Positions 9,116-17,402 of a stretch of 61,537 nt of DNA are shown in pieces (position 1 is the stretch's first letter; every line of letters begins with the position of its first letter). The stretch covers positions 1-61,537 of the forward strand of contig JQID01000177.1 in assembly GCA_000770645.1 (NCBI GenBank), given 5' to 3'. Source of the stretch: Desulfosporosinus sp. Tol-M (GTDB lineage Bacteria > Bacillota > Desulfitobacteriia > Desulfitobacteriales > Desulfitobacteriaceae). Under the pieces are notes generated by a model. The model did no database searches and had not been told where the DNA came from. It saw only the letters and a list, made by a program, of their open reading frames with translations. A program made the translations under genes and the position numbers.

Positions 9116-9922
9116 ATGAACCAAAGTATTGGCTTTATCGGTGGGGGAAATATGGCGGAGGCCATCATCGGCGGAATCAAGAAAACGGATAGAGAGCTCC
9201 AAATTAGAGTTAACGAACGATTGGAGAAACGACTTCAATATTTGGTTGATAAGTATGGTATTAGAGCTTCCGGAGTTCAGGAACTTGCGGAAAACTCGGC
9301 TGTTGTTATTCTCGCGGTGAAGCCAAAAGACGTTCATGAAGTGCTTAAGGAACTGGAAAGTTATTCATTAAAAGATAAATTGATCATTAGTATTGCAGCG
9401 GGTATTCCCTTAAAGCTATTTTACAAGAATCTTCCCGGCGTTGCGGTTATCCGGGCCATGCCGAATACTTCAACAGCGGTGTTGCACTCTATGACGGGAT
9501 TGGTTCGCGGAGAAAATGTAACGCAGGAACAGGCCGAGGCGGCTCAACAAATATTTGCGGCCATTGGTCGCATTCTGTGGATTCCGGAAGAAAAAATGAA
9601 TGCTCTCATTGCCCTAAGCGGAAGTGGGCCGGCTTATTATTACCTTTTTACCGAAAGTTTAATCCAAGCAGGGGTTCAATTAGGCTTAAGTGAAGAGGAA
9701 GCTGAGCTGTTAGCCTGCGAAACCCTCGTTGGGGCAGCTAAAATGGTGACTGAAAGTAAGAAGACACCCGGAGAATTGCGGGAGCAAGTAACCTCCCCGA
9801 ATGGGACGACTTTTGCAGCGTTAGGTGTTTTTAAAGACGATGACTTGCCTCGGATTGTGATGAAAGCAGCACAGGCCTGTGCCCGGCGCGCAGAGGATAT
9901 GGAAGGAGAGTATTCCGTGTGA
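9116..9922 (+). CDS. proC: Pyrroline-5-carboxylate reductase
   Basis: Last step of proline synthesis: NAD(P)H reduction of pyrroline-5-carboxylate. The 268-residue protein starts with the Rossmann motif IGFIGGGNMAEAIIGGI, has AVKPKDV and the family signature ALSGSGPAYYYLFTESLIQAGV, and ends in the dimerisation helix region. ATG 9116 is chosen because GAAAGGG lies 8 nt upstream; the open frame extends to GTG 9107. Overlaps proB by 4 nt, so the two are translationally coupled. Confidence 0.95.
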   Translation: MNQSIGFIGGGNMAEAIIGGIKKTDRELQIRVNERLEKRLQYLVDKYGIRASGVQELAENSAVVILAVKPKDVHEVLKELESYSLKDKLIISIAAGIPLKLFYKNLPGVAVIRAMPNTSTAVLHSMTGLVRGENVTQEQAEAAQQIFAAIGRILWIPEEKMNALIALSGSGPAYYYLFTESLIQAGVQLGLSEEEAELLACETLVGAAKMVTESKKTPGELREQVTSPNGTTFAALGVFKDDDLPRIVMKAAQACARRAEDMEGEYSV

Positions 9923-11040
9923 CATTGCTTGACGTTCGGAGAGTAGTTATTAAAATCGGAAGCAGCAGCTTAAATCATCCTCAAGGCGGGTTGGACGATC
10001 ATGCCATCGCCGAAATAGTGGCTGTGATCGCCGCACTAAAGGAAAAACGGGTCGAGTGCGTTATCGTTACCTCCGGGGCAGTAGCAGCTGGTATGGGGCA
10101 ACTGGGACTACAAGTGCGTCCTCAGGATCTTGCGGGCAAACAAGCGGTTGCAGCCGTCGGACAAGGTGTGCTTATCGAAAGGTATGCCCGAAATCTGGAA
10201 CTGTATGGTTTAGTGGGGGCTCAAGTTTTATTGTCTCGTATCGATTTAGCGGAAGCGTCTCGCTATCGAAACGCCCAAAATACGCTGGAAAAATTAATCC
10301 GCTTACAAGTCGTTCCTATTATTAATGAAAACGACACAGTTGCGGTGGATGAACTCTGTTTTGGGGACAATGATACCCTTTCCGCCTTGGTGGCAGGGCT
10401 CATTAGAGCGGATTTATTAGTAATTCTGACAGATGTTGATGGCTTGTATTCGACTAATCCGAAAATAGATCCTTTGGCTCAACTGATTAAAGAAGTTGCT
10501 GAAGTATCCGCGGTAGAGTGTATGGCGAGCGGGGCAGGAACGACCATGGGTACCGGAGGAATGGTCACAAAACTCAGAGCGGCAAAAATTGCCACACGTT
10601 TTGGGATTGGGATGCTCCTTTTGAATTTTACGCGGATCAGAGAACTTCTGAACCTTACTGAGGGTCAGGAGACAAAGGGGACTTATTTTCCGCCGGCAAA
10701 GCATCGTCTTACGGGGCGGAAACGTTGGATCGCTTATGCAGGTTTATCTGAAGGTAGCATACAAGTTGATGACGGTGCAGCTAAGGCTCTTGTGGAAGAG
10801 GGTAAGAGTTTACTGGCCAAAGGGATTATAACGACTGATGGGACCTGGGAGCGTAAAGAAATCGTGCGTATTGTCAACCTGCTGGGGGAAGAAATTGCCA
10901 GGGGAGTCGTTGAGTTGAGCAGTGATGAGGTGCAGCAGGTTAAAGGGTGGCATTCTGAAATAATACTCCAACTTATTCCTGATTTTGAAGGAGAAGAAGT
11001 GGTTCATCGTGATAATATGACTCTCATGGGGGACGCATGA
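9919..11040 (+). CDS. proB: Glutamate 5-kinase
   Basis: Phosphorylates glutamate to gamma-glutamyl phosphate, the first step of proline synthesis and the usual feedback-inhibited one. The 373-residue protein has the amino-acid kinase domain (VVIKIGSSSL, VTSGAVAAGMGQLGL, INENDTVAVDELCFGDNDTLSALVA, TDVDGLY, GTGGMVTKL) and a C-terminal PUA domain (about residues 275-360). GTG start within the GTGA overlap with the proC stop. proA, which would complete the pathway, is not in the window. Confidence 0.95.
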   Translation: MTLLDVRRVVIKIGSSSLNHPQGGLDDHAIAEIVAVIAALKEKRVECVIVTSGAVAAGMGQLGLQVRPQDLAGKQAVAAVGQGVLIERYARNLELYGLVGAQVLLSRIDLAEASRYRNAQNTLEKLIRLQVVPIINENDTVAVDELCFGDNDTLSALVAGLIRADLLVILTDVDGLYSTNPKIDPLAQLIKEVAEVSAVECMASGAGTTMGTGGMVTKLRAAKIATRFGIGMLLLNFTRIRELLNLTEGQETKGTYFPPAKHRLTGRKRWIAYAGLSEGSIQVDDGAAKALVEEGKSLLAKGIITTDGTWERKEIVRIVNLLGEEIARGVVELSSDEVQQVKGWHSEIILQLIPDFEGEEVVHRDNMTLMGDA

Positions 11041-11068
11041 TCTTTATTCACTGTGTATTCTTCTTTAT

Positions 11069-11105
11069 AAGCCCCGTCTTAGGACAGGGCTTAATTCTTT
11101 TTGAG
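11069..11105 (+). terminator. Terminator after proB
   Basis: AAGCCC-c-GTC (11069-11078) pairs with GAC-a-GGGCTT (11083-11092), followed by AATTCTTTTT. Lies 28 nt after the proB stop. Confidence 0.8.
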
Positions 11106-11151
11106 ATATAGGTTGTAATAAAGCAATAAGTGATCTGAGTATCTCAATCGT

Positions 11152-11180
11152 TTGTGAGAAAGCAGGGGGTATGATATAGT
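11152..11180 (+). promoter_or_regulatory. Promoter upstream of the phosphoglycerate mutase
   Basis: TTGTGA (11152-11157), 17-nt spacer, TATAGT (11175-11180). About 110 nt of leader follow, including a 12-codon ORF at 11209 (MLRMAMKLEGVSS-like reading, preceded by GGGGGA) that may or may not be translated. Confidence 0.5.
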
Positions 11181-11291
11181 AAAATACAGAAGATCGGGGG
11201 ATTCACGATGCTGCGGATGGCGATGAAATTAGAAGGTGTTAGCAGTTAGAGAAATATTAGTAGGGCAGAAAGCTTGGAGGGGGTAGAGATA

Positions 11292-12506
11292 ATGAAATAT
11301 ATAGTAGTTTTAGCCGACGGAATGGCTGACTATCCAATTGATAAACTAGATCATAAAACCCCATTAGAATATGCAAAAACTCCCAATTTTGATTTCTTTG
11401 CCGCTAATGGAAAAATGGGAATGGTCAAGACCATTCCGGATACCCTTTTACCGGGAAGTGATACTGCAAATCTCTCAGTTTTAGGCTATGACCCGGAAAA
11501 ATATTATAGTGGAAGATCTCCTTTTGAGGCTGCAAGTATTGGGATTCCACTGGAACTAACAGATATTACTTTTAGGTGTAATGTAGTTACCCTTACGGAA
11601 GAGGAACCTTATGAAGAAAAAGTCATCTTAGACCACAGCGCAGATGAAATAACTACGGTGGAAGCTACTGAATTAATAATAGCTGTTAATGAACATTTTA
11701 AAACTAAAGCTTTGGAATTTTATCCAGGAATAAGCTATCGACATATTTTAGTGTGGCACAATGCACCTAAGGATTATAAACTCATTCCGCCGCATGATAT
11801 TTTAACCAGAAAGATCAGCGAATACCTGCCAACTGGGGGAGACAGCGCCGTACTTTTGGATATGATGAAGAAAAGCTACGAGTTTTTAAAGGATCATCCT
11901 ATAAATATTAACAGAAAAGAAAGAGGGCTTAGGCCTGCAAATTCAATCTGGCTGTGGGGTGAAGGTCATAAACCTGCCCTATCAAGTTTTCTGGAAAAGT
12001 ACAATACCAAAGGCTCAATTATTTCGGCAGTGGATTTAATTAAGGGAATTGGTATATGTTCGGGAATGAATATAATTGAGGTTGAAGGTGCAACAGGTAA
12101 CGTGCATACAAATTATGTGGGGAAAGCAAAAGCTGCGCTTGAAGAGTTAGAGAAGGGACAGGATTTTGTTTATATTCATATAGAAGCGCCAGATGAATGT
12201 GGGCATAGAGCTGAGCTCGAAAATAAAGTACTATCCATCGAACTAATAGATAAGGAAATTGTAGGCACATTATTAGAAGGGCTAAAGGGGCAGGACTTCA
12301 AATTAATGGTTTTACCAGACCATCCAACACCGATATGTCTTAGAACTCATACTTTAGACCCGGTACCATTTGTCATATATGACAGTACAAAACATACGGG
12401 AAAACAAGCTGTTTTTAATGAAAAAAGTGCTTCTCAAACAGGGATATATGTTGAAAAAGGTTACAAGCTAATGGATACATTTATTCTTGATGAAGCAATT
12501 AGATAG
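11292..12506 (+). CDS. apgM: Cofactor-independent phosphoglycerate mutase, archaeal-type (ApgM)
   Basis: Interconverts 3- and 2-phosphoglycerate; member of the alkaline phosphatase superfamily. The 404-residue protein begins YIVVLADGMADYPID (metal-binding Asp), carries the nucleophile Ser in LLPGSDTANLSVLGYDP, and the C-terminal metal ligands in HIEAPDECGH, VLPDHPTP and RTHT. The length and motifs fit the ApgM branch rather than the 510-residue GpmI. ATG 11292 is chosen because GGAGGGGG lies 8 nt upstream; an in-frame TTG at 11274 precedes the RBS and is unlikely. Confidence 0.9.
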   Translation: MKYIVVLADGMADYPIDKLDHKTPLEYAKTPNFDFFAANGKMGMVKTIPDTLLPGSDTANLSVLGYDPEKYYSGRSPFEAASIGIPLELTDITFRCNVVTLTEEEPYEEKVILDHSADEITTVEATELIIAVNEHFKTKALEFYPGISYRHILVWHNAPKDYKLIPPHDILTRKISEYLPTGGDSAVLLDMMKKSYEFLKDHPININRKERGLRPANSIWLWGEGHKPALSSFLEKYNTKGSIISAVDLIKGIGICSGMNIIEVEGATGNVHTNYVGKAKAALEELEKGQDFVYIHIEAPDECGHRAELENKVLSIELIDKEIVGTLLEGLKGQDFKLMVLPDHPTPICLRTHTLDPVPFVIYDSTKHTGKQAVFNEKSASQTGIYVEKGYKLMDTFILDEAIR

Positions 12507-12552
12507 GAATGAAATAATTTTAAAGGCTTTGAGGAGGTTTGCCATTCCTGTC

Positions 12553-12578
12553 AACATCTCATGTTATAATGAGATGTT
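12553..12578 (+). promoter_or_regulatory. Perfect inverted repeat over an extended -10 element
   Basis: AACATCTCAT (12553-12562), spacer GTTATA, ATGAGATGTT (12569-12578): a perfect 10-bp inverted repeat. The extended -10 element TGTTATAAT (12562-12570) lies in its centre, so a protein bound here would block RNA polymerase. No good -35 is visible, as expected for an extended -10 promoter. It precedes the 18-residue-repeat gene by 43 nt. The regulator is unknown. Confidence 0.65.
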
Positions 12579-12621
12579 AAGAAGTATCACCAGTAAGATG
12601 ATGGAAGGAGGAGGTATTAGG

Positions 12622-12987
12622 ATGGGAAGTTTGAAGGATAGAGTTGGCAAGGTATTTGACTCTGCTATGGAAACACTCGATGAAACTAAGAAAAAGACGG
12701 AAAAACTGATAGATAAGGCCGAAGAGAAAGCCAAAGAGCTGAAAGACAAAGCTGAGGATATGAAGGACATGGCTGAAGAGAAAGCCAAAGAACTGAAAGA
12801 CAAGGCTGAGGATATGAAGGACATGGCTGAAGAGAAAGCCAAAGAACTGATAGACAAAGCTGAGGATATGAAGGACATGGCTGAAGAGAAAGCCAAAGAA
12901 CTGAAAGACAAGGCTGAGGATATGAAGGACATGGCTGAAGAGAAAGCCAAAGAACTGAAAGACAAGGCCACAAAACTGATAGATTAA
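12622..12987 (+). CDS. Amphipathic-helix protein with 18-residue tandem repeats (LEA-like)
   Basis: 121-residue, very charged, helix-forming protein. After MGSLKDRVGKVFDSAMETL come about four copies of an 18-residue unit read as EEKAKELKDKAEDMKDMA, encoded by a nearly identical 54-nt DNA repeat. Eighteen residues equal five helical turns, so each repeat puts the same face (A, L, A, M, M, A) on one side of a continuous helix. The composition resembles LEA group 3, apolipoprotein or plant-type stress proteins; a membrane-binding or desiccation role is inference. ATG 12622 follows GGAGGAGG; the frame upstream lacks an RBS. Terminator follows directly. Confidence 0.8.
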   Translation: MGSLKDRVGKVFDSAMETLDETKKKTEKLIDKAEEKAKELKDKAEDMKDMAEEKAKELKDKAEDMKDMAEEKAKELIDKAEDMKDMAEEKAKELKDKAEDMKDMAEEKAKELKDKATKLID

Positions 12988-12992
12988 TTGAA

Positions 12993-13031
12993 ATCCCGCA
13001 CCCTTCTTTTTAGGATGCGGGATACTTTTTT
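12993..13031 (+). terminator. Terminator after the repeat protein
   Basis: ATCCCGCA (12993-13000) and TGCGGGAT (13016-13023) form an 8-bp stem followed by ACTTTTTT. Confidence 0.8.
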
Positions 13032-13067
13032 ACAATTAACTCATTATGTCTATTGCATCTTCGACGC

Positions 13068-13304
13068 TGAGTAACAATCGCACCATTTTCAGATAAACTC
13101 ATGATAACCATAGTAATGTATGCTAATGAGGGCGGAATGGGATTTTACGGTGTTGGTATGGCCTTAGATATCAGGCGTGATATTGTAGCCAGGTTTATTA
13201 AACTCATTATAGAGATTGGCAAATATGGGGCTGACGGTATTAAAATCAATATCAAGAATGGTTGGTTAGAGCAGCCACCCCAAGCAATAATTCACTCTAT
13301 TTAA
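13068..13304 (+). pseudogene. Remnant of a DUF3231 protein (C-terminal end only)
   Basis: From about 13068 the plus strand reads TIFSDKLMITIVMYANEGG... and ends GIKINIKNGWLEQPPQAI. This matches the last quarter of the DUF3231 proteins further on (SPFSDKLM, GFALANC, DLMIANGWMEEIPLA). The N-terminal three quarters are missing, there is no RBS, and residues conserved in the intact copies (for example the NC of LANC) are changed, so I read it as a decayed fragment rather than a gene. It runs head-on into smsB, overlapping its end by 8 nt. Confidence 0.65.
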
Positions 13305-14217
13305 GAAAACCATTGAGGATTGTATCCTCTGCTTCCTTCTCCGAAAATCCCATGGACATTAGTTTAATTAACTGCTCAGATTCAATTCTCCCAATAGCAG
13401 CCTCATGAACAAGTTGTGCTTCACTATGATAGGCAGAAATCCTCGGGGTGGAAAGAACGACGGCATTATGCATAATAATAGCGTCGCATTGGATATGCCC
13501 CCGGCATTTGTTTTTCCCGGCTAAATCAAAATAGAATACTTGCTTGGAATTGTCCTGAGCAACGGACCGTGAAATAATCTGGGCTGAAGAAGCTGCACCA
13601 AATAGTTCAACATTGATCCTGGATTCCGCTTCTTGATCCAGGTTGGTTAAGAGACGTTCTGTGACCACAAGCTTGGCATTATCCATAAGTCGGATGTCAG
13701 TCTCTCTTTTAGTGCGGTCAACTCCCTTGATTTGAATCAGTTCGAGTTCGATAACTGCCCCTGCTTCCGCCTCAATAACCGTCTTGGGATTTAATACCCG
13801 ATGTCCTGTTCCTTCACCCTGACCATAGTGTTTTTCGACATACTTGACTTTGGCACCTTTTCTAACATAAAAGGTGTGTATTCCGTCATGCTGGGATTTG
13901 TGGCTTCCGCAATTATGGATGCCACATCCCGCTATGATTTCCACGTCTGAGTATTCTCCAACTTCAAACGTATTATAGACAACGTCATTGAGGTTTTCTT
14001 CCGTCAGAATAACTGGAATATGAACGCTTTCGCCTTTGGTATAGGGCTTAATAATCACATCAATACCCGACTTATGCTGTTTGGCGACGATATCGATATT
14101 GGCGGTCGTATTTCGCTGTACCCCCCGGCCATTTTTTCGGATATTGAAAGCTCCTTGGGGTATTTCATGAAGATCGGCCACTTTCTCCAGCATCAGTTTA
14201 TCCAACGCATTCAACAT
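13297..14217 (-). CDS. smsB: SufB/SufD-like scaffold protein of minimal SUF (SMS) system
   Basis: Fe-S cluster scaffold of the two-gene SUF-like minimal system found in archaea and strict anaerobes. The 306-residue protein has the SufBD beta-helix core: GCGIHNCGSHKSQHDGIHTFYV, KHYGQGEGTGHRVLNP, and FDLAGKNKCRGHIQCDAIIM...ISAYHSEAQLVHEAAIG, with the conserved Glu/His region near the C terminus. It is shorter than SufB (about 470) or SufD (about 430). ATG 14217 is chosen because AGAAGGGGG is 9 nt upstream; the start lies inside the end of smsC (20-nt overlap), so the pair is coupled. Confidence 0.88.
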   Translation of the reverse strand: MLNALDKLMLEKVADLHEIPQGAFNIRKNGRGVQRNTTANIDIVAKQHKSGIDVIIKPYTKGESVHIPVILTEENLNDVVYNTFEVGEYSDVEIIAGCGIHNCGSHKSQHDGIHTFYVRKGAKVKYVEKHYGQGEGTGHRVLNPKTVIEAEAGAVIELELIQIKGVDRTKRETDIRLMDNAKLVVTERLLTNLDQEAESRINVELFGAASSAQIISRSVAQDNSKQVFYFDLAGKNKCRGHIQCDAIIMHNAVVLSTPRISAYHSEAQLVHEAAIGRIESEQLIKLMSMGFSEKEAEDTILNGFLK

Positions 14218-14950
14218 TTTGACCAACCCCCTTCTCACATTTTGTACTACACAAACAAGAATCGTTATTCAAGATTCCAGCAAGAATGATATCCCTTTCG
14301 GATTGTGCGCTGATCATCCCGTTGGACATTAAAATAATTTCATCCGCCAGTTCCATAATGCGTTCTTGATGGGAAATGATGACGATCGTGGTATCATATT
14401 GCATGTGGATATTGATAAATGTTTCCGCAAGCTTTTGAAAGCTCCATAAATCAATTCCTGCTTCCGGTTCATCAAAAATTGCAATCCTTAGATTCCGGGC
14501 AAGCACGGTTGCAATCTCGATCCTCTTCATTTCTCCCCCTGAGAGACTGGAATCAACGTCCCGTTCGAGATAGTCTTGGGCACACAATCCGACATGATAA
14601 AGGAGATCGCAAATATTAACTTTTTCAGGATTATGTGAGGCAGCCATATTGAGAAGATCCTTGACTTTGATGCCTTTAAAGCGTGGAGGACTCTGAAAAG
14701 CATACCCTATGCCCAGGCGAGCTCGCTCAGCAATTGTCATTTGCGTAATATCTTGTCCGTCGAGCAGGATTTTACCGCGGGTAGGATTATAGGCTCCCAT
14801 GATGATTTTAGCCAGAGACGATTTTCCTCCGCCATTAGGACCCGTGACAACATAGATCTTTTTATCATAAAAGGTTAAATTTATGTTCTTTAGAATCTCA
14901 ACACCTTTTTTTCCTTCCAGTTCCAGAGACACATTCTGCAAATCAAGCAT
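14198..14950 (-). CDS. smsC: SufC-like ATPase of minimal SUF (SMS) system
   Basis: ABC-type ATPase that drives conformational change of the SufB-like scaffold during Fe-S cluster assembly; cytoplasmic, not a transporter. The 250-residue protein has Walker A GPNGGGKSSLAK, Q-loop FQSPP, signature LSGGEMKR, Walker B IAIFDEPEAGID and switch His in IVIISHQERI. The phrase PTRGKILLDGQDIT and the EPEAGID Walker B are SufC-like. ATG 14950 has GAAGGAGGAATC upstream; the longer frame to 14992 precedes that RBS and is rejected. Confidence 0.92.
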   Translation of the reverse strand: MLDLQNVSLELEGKKGVEILKNINLTFYDKKIYVVTGPNGGGKSSLAKIIMGAYNPTRGKILLDGQDITQMTIAERARLGIGYAFQSPPRFKGIKVKDLLNMAASHNPEKVNICDLLYHVGLCAQDYLERDVDSSLSGGEMKRIEIATVLARNLRIAIFDEPEAGIDLWSFQKLAETFINIHMQYDTTIVIISHQERIMELADEIILMSNGMISAQSERDIILAGILNNDSCLCSTKCEKGVGQNVECVG

Positions 14951-15163
14951 GTCGATTCCTCCTTCGTACTTATACATATTAAAGAATACCATAGTCAGGA
15001 CAAGTTCACCAGTGATGAGGTACTACATAAACAGAAAGGTTATTCGCCCTTGCAAAAAATAGCTCCATAATAAAAGAAAAATGTCATAGGAATGGTATAT
15101 CTTTCCGTTATCATCTATAACAGAGGAAATTAATATCTAAAATAGAAGAGGGGGACAAATCAT

Positions 15164-15472
15164 ATGGAAGACGTCGAAATAAAAGGATTTGCCATTTCAT
15201 GGGATATTACCGCCGACTATTTTGGTCAAACCGAAGGGGGCAAACCTAATGGCTGGGGCAAAGCTACTTTCCCCTCCGGAAAGACGTATAACGGTGAATG
15301 GAAAGATGGGAAAATGCACGGCATGGGCCAAGAGTTTTATAATAACGGCATTCTCAGATTCGAAGGCGAGTATAAGAATGGCTACAGGGACGGTTTTGGC
15401 AAGGCTTATTTGCGGGATGGCAAGTTATTTTACGAAGGAAATTGGAAAAATGGTGAACAAGCAAGAGACTAA
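15164..15472 (+). CDS. Small MORN-repeat protein
   Basis: 102-residue protein made of about three MORN repeats: GWGKATFPSGKTYNGEWKDG, GMGQEFYNNGILRFEGEYKNG and GFGKAYLRDGKLFYEGNWKNG. No signal peptide. MORN repeats bind lipids or proteins in eukaryotes; the role of short bacterial versions is unknown. RBS AGAGGGGG 8 nt before ATG. It sits between the smsCB and isc genes but has its own terminator, so a functional link is not shown. Confidence 0.82.
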   Translation: MEDVEIKGFAISWDITADYFGQTEGGKPNGWGKATFPSGKTYNGEWKDGKMHGMGQEFYNNGILRFEGEYKNGYRDGFGKAYLRDGKLFYEGNWKNGEQARD

Positions 15473-15504
15473 ACTAATTAGACTTATATATTTTATCTAT
15501 TTTA

Positions 15505-15527
15505 CCGCCTCAGGCGGGTTTTTTTTC
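15505..15527 (+). terminator. Terminator after the MORN gene
   Basis: CCGCCT-c-AGGCGG (15505-15517) followed by GTTTTTTTTC: a compact, strong intrinsic terminator. Confidence 0.9.
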
Positions 15528-15606
15528 TAAAGAATTAGTGTCATTGCAACTTGGCATAGTATTTGACCAGAGAATCCCAGAGGTTTGTTTTGAGTCTTGT
15601 ATCCTC

Positions 15607-15635
15607 TTGACAAATCCCAAGCGTTTTTATAAGAT
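15607..15635 (+). promoter_or_regulatory. Promoter of the isc operon
   Basis: Consensus TTGACA (15607-15612), 17-nt spacer, TAAGAT (15630-15635), 69 nt before iscR. An IscR autoregulation site would be expected here by analogy with other Rrf2 regulators, but I could not define one. Confidence 0.6.
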
Positions 15636-15703
15636 ATAAACAAAAAATAAGTATAAACATATAAATAGTAGGGTATAACCTTGGAAAAGAGGAGGTGAGG
15701 GTA

Positions 15704-16159
15704 ATGAAACTCTCAACCAAAGGTCGGTATGGGGTTAGAGCCATGTTCGATTTAGCCCAGCATATGGATGAAGGCCCGACTTCTTTGAAAAGTATAGCAG
15801 AGAGACAGGGCATTTCTGAACATTATCTGGAGCAACTTGTTTCCGGTTTACGTAAAGCCGGTCTCGTCAAGAGTGTTCGTGGGGCGCAGGGCGGCTATTT
15901 ATTGGGCCGAGAACCGGGTATGATAAGAATTGGGGATATCATTCGCGTGTTGGAAGGGCCCATAGCTCCTGCCGATTGTGTATCCGAGGAGAACCCTGAA
16001 TGTTGCGCTAAAGCAGAATATTGCATGACCCGGACAATCTGGGAGAAAGTCCGCGACTCCATCGCCGAAGTTCTCGATGCCATCACACTTGAAACGCTGC
16101 TTGAAGATGCCAATAAGCGCGAAACGGACGAAAATTTTAATATGTACTATATAGACTAA
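15704..16159 (+). CDS. iscR: Rrf2-family regulator, IscR-like
   Basis: Fe-S cluster-sensing repressor of the isc genes. The 151-residue protein starts MKLSTKGRYGVRAMFDLA and has the Rrf2 winged helix with SIAERQGISEHYLEQLVSGLRKAGLVKSVRGAQGGY split over residues 33-66. The cluster-binding segment has Cys in PADCVSEENPECC and EYCM, compatible with three [2Fe-2S] ligands. ATG 15704 follows GGAGGTGAGG; GTG 15695 lies inside that RBS. Heads iscR-iscS-iscU, spaced 37 and 18 nt. Confidence 0.92.
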   Translation: MKLSTKGRYGVRAMFDLAQHMDEGPTSLKSIAERQGISEHYLEQLVSGLRKAGLVKSVRGAQGGYLLGREPGMIRIGDIIRVLEGPIAPADCVSEENPECCAKAEYCMTRTIWEKVRDSIAEVLDAITLETLLEDANKRETDENFNMYYID

Positions 16160-16196
16160 TTATTTTCATTTAAATGGGTACTGGGGAGGGAGTCCA

Positions 16197-17384
16197 ATGA
16201 GGCGTATTTATTTAGACCACAGTGCAACGACTCCAGTTGATCAGGAAGTTGCTGCTATAATGACTACATATTATACCGAAAAATATGGTAATCCTTCAAG
16301 TGTTCACGGTTTCGGCAGAGAGGCTAAACAAGCTTTGGAGGAAGCCAGGCGCCAAGTGGCGGAGCTGATCGGAGCTACCCCTCCGGAAGTAACCTTTACC
16401 AGCGGCGGAACGGAAGCGGATAATCTTGCAATTCTGGGCATAGCCGAAGCGATGCGTAAAAAGGGGAAGCATCTTATCACATCCGCCATTGAACACCATG
16501 CAGTTCTCGAAACCTGTGAATACTTAGCGAAAAACGGATTTGAGCTGACCGTTATCCCGGTTGACTCAGAGGGGATTGTCTCGGTGGATGACATTCGCCA
16601 GGCCGTGCGGCCGGATACGATCTTAATTAGTGTGATGCATGCCAATAACGAAGTTGGAGCAATCCAACCGATTGTTGAGATAGGTAACTTGGCGAAGGAA
16701 CTTGGCATTACATTTCATGTTGATGCAGTTCAGTCCCTTGGAAAAATACCTATTAATCTCCAGGAAATGAATATTGACCTGCTGACGGTGTCCAGTCATA
16801 AAATTTACGGACCAAAAGGGATTGGTGCTCTTTATATTCGCAAAGGGGTACGCCTTGTGCCTTTGGTTCATGGGGGAAGCCAAGAAAAGAGGCGCCGTTC
16901 GGGGACGGAAAACACGCCGGGAATCATCGGGTTTGGTAAAGCCTGCGAACTGATCGGCAAGCGGATGGTCGAAGAAGCCAAGCCGCAAACGAAACTGCGC
17001 GACAAACTTATGAACGGAATCCTTGAGCGCATTGAATACGTGAAAGTCAATGGACCCCTCGGAGAAAAGCGCTTGTCCAACAATGTCAATGTCAGTATTC
17101 GGTTTATCGAAGGGGAGTCCTTGTTACTTTCCCTGGATATGCTGGGGATTGCCGCTTCCAGCGGATCAGCTTGCACATCCGGTTCGCTTGATCCCTCTCA
17201 TGTTTTGCTTGCTATGGGACTGGCCCATGAGATCGCCCACGGTTCCCTGCGCTTTACGTTAGGTCGGCAAAACACGGAAGAAGAGATTGACTATGTTCTG
17301 GAACAATTACCGAAGATAGTAGAGCGTTTGCGCATGATGTCCCCGCTTTATGATCAAATTATTCAGCTTAATCAAGTGCAATAA
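16197..17384 (+). CDS. iscS: Cysteine desulfurase (IscS/NifS)
   Basis: PLP enzyme that takes sulfur from cysteine and passes it as persulfide to IscU and other acceptors. The 395-residue protein begins RRIYLDHSATTPVD, has TSGGTEADNLAI, ITSAIEHHAVLETCE, HVDAVQSLGKI, the PLP Lys in TVSSHKIYGPKGIG and the persulfide Cys in SSGSACTSGSLDPSHVL. RBS GGGGAGGG before ATG. Between iscR and iscU in one operon. Confidence 0.95.
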   Translation: MRRIYLDHSATTPVDQEVAAIMTTYYTEKYGNPSSVHGFGREAKQALEEARRQVAELIGATPPEVTFTSGGTEADNLAILGIAEAMRKKGKHLITSAIEHHAVLETCEYLAKNGFELTVIPVDSEGIVSVDDIRQAVRPDTILISVMHANNEVGAIQPIVEIGNLAKELGITFHVDAVQSLGKIPINLQEMNIDLLTVSSHKIYGPKGIGALYIRKGVRLVPLVHGGSQEKRRRSGTENTPGIIGFGKACELIGKRMVEEAKPQTKLRDKLMNGILERIEYVKVNGPLGEKRLSNNVNVSIRFIEGESLLLSLDMLGIAASSGSACTSGSLDPSHVLLAMGLAHEIAHGSLRFTLGRQNTEEEIDYVLEQLPKIVERLRMMSPLYDQIIQLNQVQ

Positions 17385-17402
17385 AAGGGAGTGGACTATA
17401 AG

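Noticed and set aside
12700..12970. CRISPR-like regular repeats
   Set aside because: Repeats are contiguous and coding, with no unique spacers between them.
12564..12973. Two minus-strand ORFs opposite the 18-residue repeats
   Set aside because: Low-complexity shadows of the 54-nt repeat, without ribosome sites and in conflict with the terminator.
13101..13304. Independent small gene of 67 codons
   Set aside because: The sequence continues in frame upstream of the first ATG and aligns with the end of DUF3231 proteins, so it is a fragment.
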